Source: Armatimonadota bacterium (lineage in GTDB: Bacteria > Armatimonadota > Armatimonadia > Armatimonadales > Armatimonadaceae). From it: DNA of 8,334 nucleotides. This document shows positions 4,905 to 8,334 of the stretch, piece after piece (position 1 is the first letter of the stretch; each line of letters begins with the position of its first letter). The notes under the pieces were generated by a model. The model did not search any database. It was given only the letters and a program-made list of their open reading frames with translations, and was not told the origin of the DNA. Location of the stretch: NCBI GenBank assembly GCA_014380985.1, contig JACMIU010000074.1, positions 1 to 8,334 on the forward strand, read 5' to 3'. Position numbers and translations under genes: made by a program.

Positions 4905-6848
4905 ATGCAAGACGAACAAGCCCGCGATTTCGCCCGATCCATTGTCGCCACGGTGCGCGAACCGCTGTTGGTTTTGGACGGAACGCTACACGTCACCTTC
5001 GCCAATCGCTCGTTTTACACATCATTCGGCGTTGCCCCCGAAGAAACCGACGGACGCCTGTTGTACGAACTCGGAAACGGACAGTGGGATATTCCCGCCC
5101 TGCGTCACCTGCTGGAGGAAATCATTCCGCAAAACAACGCCATTTCCGATTTCAGCGTCACGCACACGTTCGAGAGCATCGGCACACGCACCATGCTTCT
5201 CAATGCCCGCAAGATACGGCGACCCGGTGACGATTCCGAACTGCTGTTGCTCGCGTTCGAGGACGTGACCGCCCGGCTACTGCTTCAAGAATCGCTCCGC
5301 CGAAACGAGCAACAGTTGCGCCTGATGGTTGAAGGGGCAACCGATTACGCGATGTTTGTTGTCAGCGAAGCCGGAATCGTTCAATCGTGGAATGTCGGCG
5401 CGGAACGTATCACCGGCTTTTCCGAGGCGGAAATCATCGGTCAACCTTTTGGTATTCTTTTCACGGACGAAGACCGCGCCGCCAACATTCCGGCTATTGA
5501 GATGGAACGCTCGCAACATACCGGACGCGCCGACGGTAAACGCTGGCACTTGCGCCGCGACGGTTCGCGCTTTTTCGCCGATGGCGTGATGACGTGTCTG
5601 ACCGGCGACGACGGCAAGCCAAGCGGTTATGCGAAAATCCTGCGCGACGTGACCGACAGGATATTGCTGGCGGAGAACCTGCGCGTAGCCGGAGAGCGGC
5701 TTCGCTTTGCTACCGAAGCCGCGCAGGTCGGCGCATGGGACTATGATATTGCGACAAACGAACTCATCTGGGACGCACGATGCCGGTTTTTGTGGGGGTT
5801 CGCGCCTGACGAACCGGCGGGAATGGACGCCGCGCTTGCCCGCGTTCATCCCGACGATTTACCCGTTTTCGCCGAAGCGTTGGACCGTGCCGCGTCGCTT
5901 CAAGACTCCGGCAATTTCGATGTCGTGTACCGGGTTTATCCCGATGGAAACAAGGGCGCGATTCGTTTTATACAAGCCAAAGGACGCGCCTTGCGCGGCG
6001 CGGACGGCGTGAACCATCGTCTCATTGGCATTCTACAGGACGTTTCGGAGCAGAAACGCCTTCAAGCCGAGGTGCTGGAAGCCGGGCGCAAAAACGAGCG
6101 CATCGTGGAAACTCTGCAAAAATCGTTACTACTCGCCCCGTTACCCGATGCCTTTCCCGGAATCGCTGTCAACACGTTGTACGAATCGGCTTGGGATGAC
6201 GCGCTTATCGGGGGTGATTTTTTTGATGTATTCGCAGTAGAGGAAAATGTTATCGCCGTCGTGGTCGGAGATGTCACCGGTAAGGGTCTGAAAGCGGCAA
6301 CCTACACGGCGGAAATCAAGTTTATCCTGCGCGGTTTTCTGCGCGAATCCGGCGACCCGATAGACGCCATGACGCGCATCAATCGGTTCATGGTGGATGC
6401 CGAACGCCTTGACGCCGCGCATTTAGGCTCCACCTATATCGCCCTTTCGCTCGCCTGTATCAACACGCAAACCGGCAGACTTATTTGCGCCACTGCGGGC
6501 GCGGAGCCGCCGCTCCTGTTTCGCGGCGATGACAGTGGCAATGTCGAAGAAGTGCCGCCCGGCGGTCCCATGCTCGGCGTCGCTCACAACATTGTGTTTG
6601 ACGCGCATTGCTACGAACTCGGCGCAAACGATCTGTATATCGCCTACACCGACGGTATCACCGAAGCGCGGCGCGGCAAAGATTTCTGGGGACAGGAAGG
6701 CTTGATAGACGCCGTGCGCGATAGCGTGTTTGAGCGCGGCGCGTCACTTTCCGAGACGGCGGACGAGATAGCCCGCCGCGCCAAAGCGTTTGCGAACGGT
6801 CGGCAACAGGACGATGTTTGCCTACTCTTGGTGCGGCGTACTCCTTGA
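4905..6848 (+). CDS. Sensor phosphatase PAS-PAS-PAS-SpoIIE (PP2C type)
   Basis: A 647-residue soluble protein with no membrane segment. Three PAS-type sensor domains come first. PAS1 (about 14-125) has REPLLVLDGTLHVTFANRSF and GRLLYELGNGQWDIP, typical of PAS domains in sensor kinases. PAS2 (about 135-255) has GIVQSWNVGAERITGFSEAEIIG and ends in LRDVTDR. PAS3 (about 262-385) has AWDYDIATNELIWD and RVHPDD and ends in LQDVSEQKR. A helical linker (385-410) leads to a SpoIIE/RsbU PP2C-type phosphatase (about 412-645). Its metal-binding acidic residues are in place: GGDFFD (Asp438), VVGDVTGKG (Asp456), YTDGITEA (Asp583) and QQDDVCLLLV (Asp636/637). Such enzymes dephosphorylate anti-sigma-factor antagonists in partner switching, but no antagonist or kinase gene lies in the window. 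The PAS ligand (haem, flavin or other) is not evident. The ATG at 4905 is the first start after an in-frame TGA at 4851; it has no clear ribosome site. Confidence 0.9.
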   Translation: MQDEQARDFARSIVATVREPLLVLDGTLHVTFANRSFYTSFGVAPEETDGRLLYELGNGQWDIPALRHLLEEIIPQNNAISDFSVTHTFESIGTRTMLLNARKIRRPGDDSELLLLAFEDVTARLLLQESLRRNEQQLRLMVEGATDYAMFVVSEAGIVQSWNVGAERITGFSEAEIIGQPFGILFTDEDRAANIPAIEMERSQHTGRADGKRWHLRRDGSRFFADGVMTCLTGDDGKPSGYAKILRDVTDRILLAENLRVAGERLRFATEAAQVGAWDYDIATNELIWDARCRFLWGFAPDEPAGMDAALARVHPDDLPVFAEALDRAASLQDSGNFDVVYRVYPDGNKGAIRFIQAKGRALRGADGVNHRLIGILQDVSEQKRLQAEVLEAGRKNERIVETLQKSLLLAPLPDAFPGIAVNTLYESAWDDALIGGDFFDVFAVEENVIAVVVGDVTGKGLKAATYTAEIKFILRGFLRESGDPIDAMTRINRFMVDAERLDAAHLGSTYIALSLACINTQTGRLICATAGAEPPLLFRGDDSGNVEEVPPGGPMLGVAHNIVFDAHCYELGANDLYIAYTDGITEARRGKDFWGQEGLIDAVRDSVFERGASLSETADEIARRAKAFANGRQQDDVCLLLVRRTP

Positions 6849-6889
6849 AGCAACGCCGAATTGTAAGTGTCTAAAGAAACGACTTTATC

Positions 6890-7999
6890 ATGCGACTTTC
6901 CGACCGTTATATTTTCAGCGAACTTTTGCCGCCGTTTCTCGTTAGCACGTTTGCCGTGCTGATGATGTTGGTCGGCAACACCTTGTACGCCGTGCTGGAT
7001 CGGATGCTACAGGAAAAGTGGCCCGTGCTGACCGTGGCGCGGATGCTGATTCTGAATATCCCCGTGGTGCTGACAATGACGCTTCCGGTCGCGGTTGCGC
7101 TTTCGGGGTCGCTCGCGGTCAACCGCATGGCGCGGGACGGCGAGATGACCACGCTACGCGCCGCCGGGCAACCGCTCTGGCGCACGTTTATCCCCGTGTT
7201 TATCTTCGGGGCGATGGTGTCGGTCGGCGATTTCTACCTGAGCGAAAAGGTCGTGCCGTGGTCGTTCAAGGAACAGCGCAATGTTGAGGCACTCTTGTAC
7301 GGCTTGCCGAAAGACCCGGTGACGGGGGGGCGTTCCATTGCCGTGGACGATTATCTTGTCTCGTTCAACACGGCGCAACAGACCGTGAAAGGCAAGCGGT
7401 TCCGCTTCAACAAGGTCGTGATTTTCTACAACCCGAACCGCTTCCCCGGTCAGAACGACGGCGAATACGCCACTATTCAACTGGCGGATTCGGCGGAATA
7501 CGAAAACGGCGTCTGGTATTTATCGAACCCCCGTTTGTACCGCTTCAACGCCGATGGCTCACTAACGGGAATCGGCACGGGCGACGTGGCGAAAGTCAAC
7601 CTACGGATTGACTTTTCCGCCGTCTACAACCCGCCGAGCGATTTCGAGATGAACCAACAATCGTTCGGCGATTTAACGGCGATGCAGAACGAAGCCACGC
7701 GGCAGAGAAGGTATAAGGACGCCCGGAAAATCGAGGTCAACCGATACTTCAAACTGTCTTTGCCGCTGATGTGCTTCGTGTTCGCACTTTGCTCGCCGCC
7801 CTTGTCGCTTCGCTTTGCGCGAACCGGCGCGTTTACCGGCGTTCTGCTCTCGATTGTGGTGGTATTTGTCGCTTGGAACACGCTTCTACTGATGAAGGCG
7901 GTCGGCTTGGGCGGTTACGTTTCGCCCTTGTTCGCGGCACTGATTACGCCGATTCTGTTCACGGGGCTGGGCGTGTTTCTGCTACGGGCGCAGGAGTAG
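6890..7999 (+). CDS. LptF/LptG-family (YjgP/YjgQ) lipopolysaccharide export permease
   Basis: A 369-residue inner-membrane permease with the LptF/LptG layout: three N-terminal helices (about 10-34, 52-78, 98-115), a periplasmic beta-jellyroll region (about 120-285) and three C-terminal helices (286-304, 313-336, 345-364). Family motifs are clear: MRLSDRYIFSELLPPFL at the start, GEMTTLRAAGQ (84-94) on the cytoplasmic loop after helix 2, and LPLMCFVFALCSPPLSLRFA at 291-310. With the LptB ATPase such permeases pull lipopolysaccharide from the inner membrane and pass it to the LptA bridge. Only one permease is present here; many non-proteobacterial diderms have one or place the second elsewhere. 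Whether it is F or G cannot be told, so no symbol is given. The start lacks a strong ribosome site (AAAGAAA, 12 nt upstream, is weak). It nearly abuts an LptA/LptD-like gene, which supports the role. Confidence 0.9.
   Translation: MRLSDRYIFSELLPPFLVSTFAVLMMLVGNTLYAVLDRMLQEKWPVLTVARMLILNIPVVLTMTLPVAVALSGSLAVNRMARDGEMTTLRAAGQPLWRTFIPVFIFGAMVSVGDFYLSEKVVPWSFKEQRNVEALLYGLPKDPVTGGRSIAVDDYLVSFNTAQQTVKGKRFRFNKVVIFYNPNRFPGQNDGEYATIQLADSAEYENGVWYLSNPRLYRFNADGSLTGIGTGDVAKVNLRIDFSAVYNPPSDFEMNQQSFGDLTAMQNEATRQRRYKDARKIEVNRYFKLSLPLMCFVFALCSPPLSLRFARTGAFTGVLLSIVVVFVAWNTLLLMKAVGLGGYVSPLFAALITPILFTGLGVFLLRAQE
7992..7996 (+). promoter_or_regulatory. Ribosome binding site of the LptA/LptD-like gene
   Basis: AGGAG within the last codons of the permease gene lies 6 nt before the ATG at 8003 and decides that start. 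It couples translation of the two genes. Confidence 0.65.
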
Positions 8000-8002
8000 G
8001 GG

Positions 8003-8334
8003 ATGCCGTTCGCCGCGTTTGTTCAGCCGCCGCCCGTTCCCGTGCCAACGCCCGCACCGGTTCCCGAAGCAACCACCGACGGTTCCCCGACCACGCCCGG
8101 TACACTCTTAGACGCGCCAACCGCGCCGACCGGGGGAGTCGTCACGCTGACGCCGGGACAAGCCATCGGCGCACCGCCCACGCTTTCGCGCCCCGAAACC
8201 GTTCCCGTAGACGATACGCTTTCGTTTCCCGCTGATCAGAAGAACCGGGTTTATATTGAGGCGGGCAAATCGTTCCGCTCCGCTCCCGGCAACCCCGACC
8301 TGTTCATCGCCGAGGGAGATGTCGTGATTCGCTA
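8003..8334 (+). CDS. LptA/LptD (OstA-like) envelope protein, N-terminal part (truncated by window edge)
   Basis: The first 110 residues of a protein that continues past the right edge. It opens with a proline-rich, low-complexity stretch (QPPPVPVPTPAPVPE, then a Thr/Pro/Gly region to about residue 65). The last part has VYIEAGKSF followed by DLFIAEGDVVIR (about 83-110), which resembles the first strands of the OstA/LptA-like beta-jellyroll found in LptA, LptC and the N-terminus of LptD (family: A-E-G-N-V-V-I). It follows the permease by 3 nt in the same frame, after a TAG, as in lipopolysaccharide-transport operons. A periplasmic or outer-membrane protein should have an export signal, yet no clear signal peptide follows this ATG; the short MPFAAFVQ looks at most like the end of one. 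LptD with its barrel, or a stand-alone LptA-like protein, are both possible. Role is inferred mainly from context plus a short motif. Confidence 0.55.
   Translation, partial: MPFAAFVQPPPVPVPTPAPVPEATTDGSPTTPGTLLDAPTAPTGGVVTLTPGQAIGAPPTLSRPETVPVDDTLSFPADQKNRVYIEAGKSFRSAPGNPDLFIAEGDVVIR

Noticed and set aside
4580..5230. A 216-codon plus-strand frame bridging the PAD end and the phosphatase start
   Set aside because: It overlaps two well-identified genes in another frame and encodes a low-complexity Arg/Thr/His-rich product without recognisable motifs.
7771..8235. A 154-codon plus-strand frame across the permease/LptD-like junction
   Set aside because: An Arg/Ala-rich frame-shifted shadow of the permease C-terminus and the next gene. 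It was considered as a source of a missing signal peptide, but it is not in frame with the OstA-like part.
1..8334. CRISPR arrays, tRNA genes, insertion sequences or phage-like islands
   Set aside because: No direct-repeat arrays, cloverleaf-like sequences, transposase motifs or terminal inverted repeats were seen, and base use is similar throughout.

Overview
The window is a GC-rich bacterial chromosome segment, densely coded, with intergenic gaps of roughly 130 bp or less and no stretch over 300 bp without a gene. A LptF/LptG-type permease followed by an LptA/LptD-like protein indicates a diderm with a lipopolysaccharide-type outer membrane. The mix of a Uma2 (DUF820) gene, a multi-PAS SpoIIE-type phosphatase and sparse Shine-Dalgarno signals would suit a phylum such as Armatimonadota or a neighbour. 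That taxonomic guess is inference and weak. No tRNA, rRNA, CRISPR array, transposase or phage gene was seen.

Layout. (1) Positions 249-1, minus strand: the N-terminus of oligopeptidase B (ptrB), running off the left edge. It is divergent from (2) 349-1278, plus strand, a ten-helix DMT/EamA-type transporter. (3) 1310-1954, plus: a Uma2-family nuclease gene that is open along its whole length except for one in-frame TGA, and whose expected start codon is ATA, so it is read as a fresh pseudogene. It converges through a hairpin terminator (1986-2024) on (4) 2898-2023, minus: a transglutaminase-like cysteine protein. (5) 3029-3358, plus: a 109-residue protein of unknown function, divergent from the transglutaminase gene and 8 nt upstream of (6) 3367-4806, plus: a protein-arginine deiminase (PAD) of the animal/cyanobacterial type with all four catalytic residues. 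(7) 4905-6848, plus: a PAS-PAS-PAS-SpoIIE serine phosphatase. (8) 6890-7999, plus: an LptF/LptG-family permease, nearly abutting (9) 8003-8334, plus: the start of an LptA/LptD-like envelope protein, cut by the right edge.

How the genes may work together. Genes 8 and 9 form a lipopolysaccharide-export unit. The phosphatase probably reads a small-molecule or redox signal through its PAS domains and dephosphorylates an anti-sigma antagonist, but no partner lies in the window. The PAD and the 109-residue gene look like one transcription unit. The PAD, the transglutaminase-like enzyme and oligopeptidase B all act on peptide or protein substrates at arginine or glutamine side chains (or next to arginine), but nothing in the sequence proves they share a pathway.

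The most notable item is the bacterial PAD. It keeps the catalytic Asp/His/Asp/Cys set and the ligands of one calcium site known from human PAD4, but appears to have lost those of a second site and has only a short N-terminal region. Several genes have a -10-like hexamer 6-7 nt before the start codon and no Shine-Dalgarno, suggesting leaderless transcripts.
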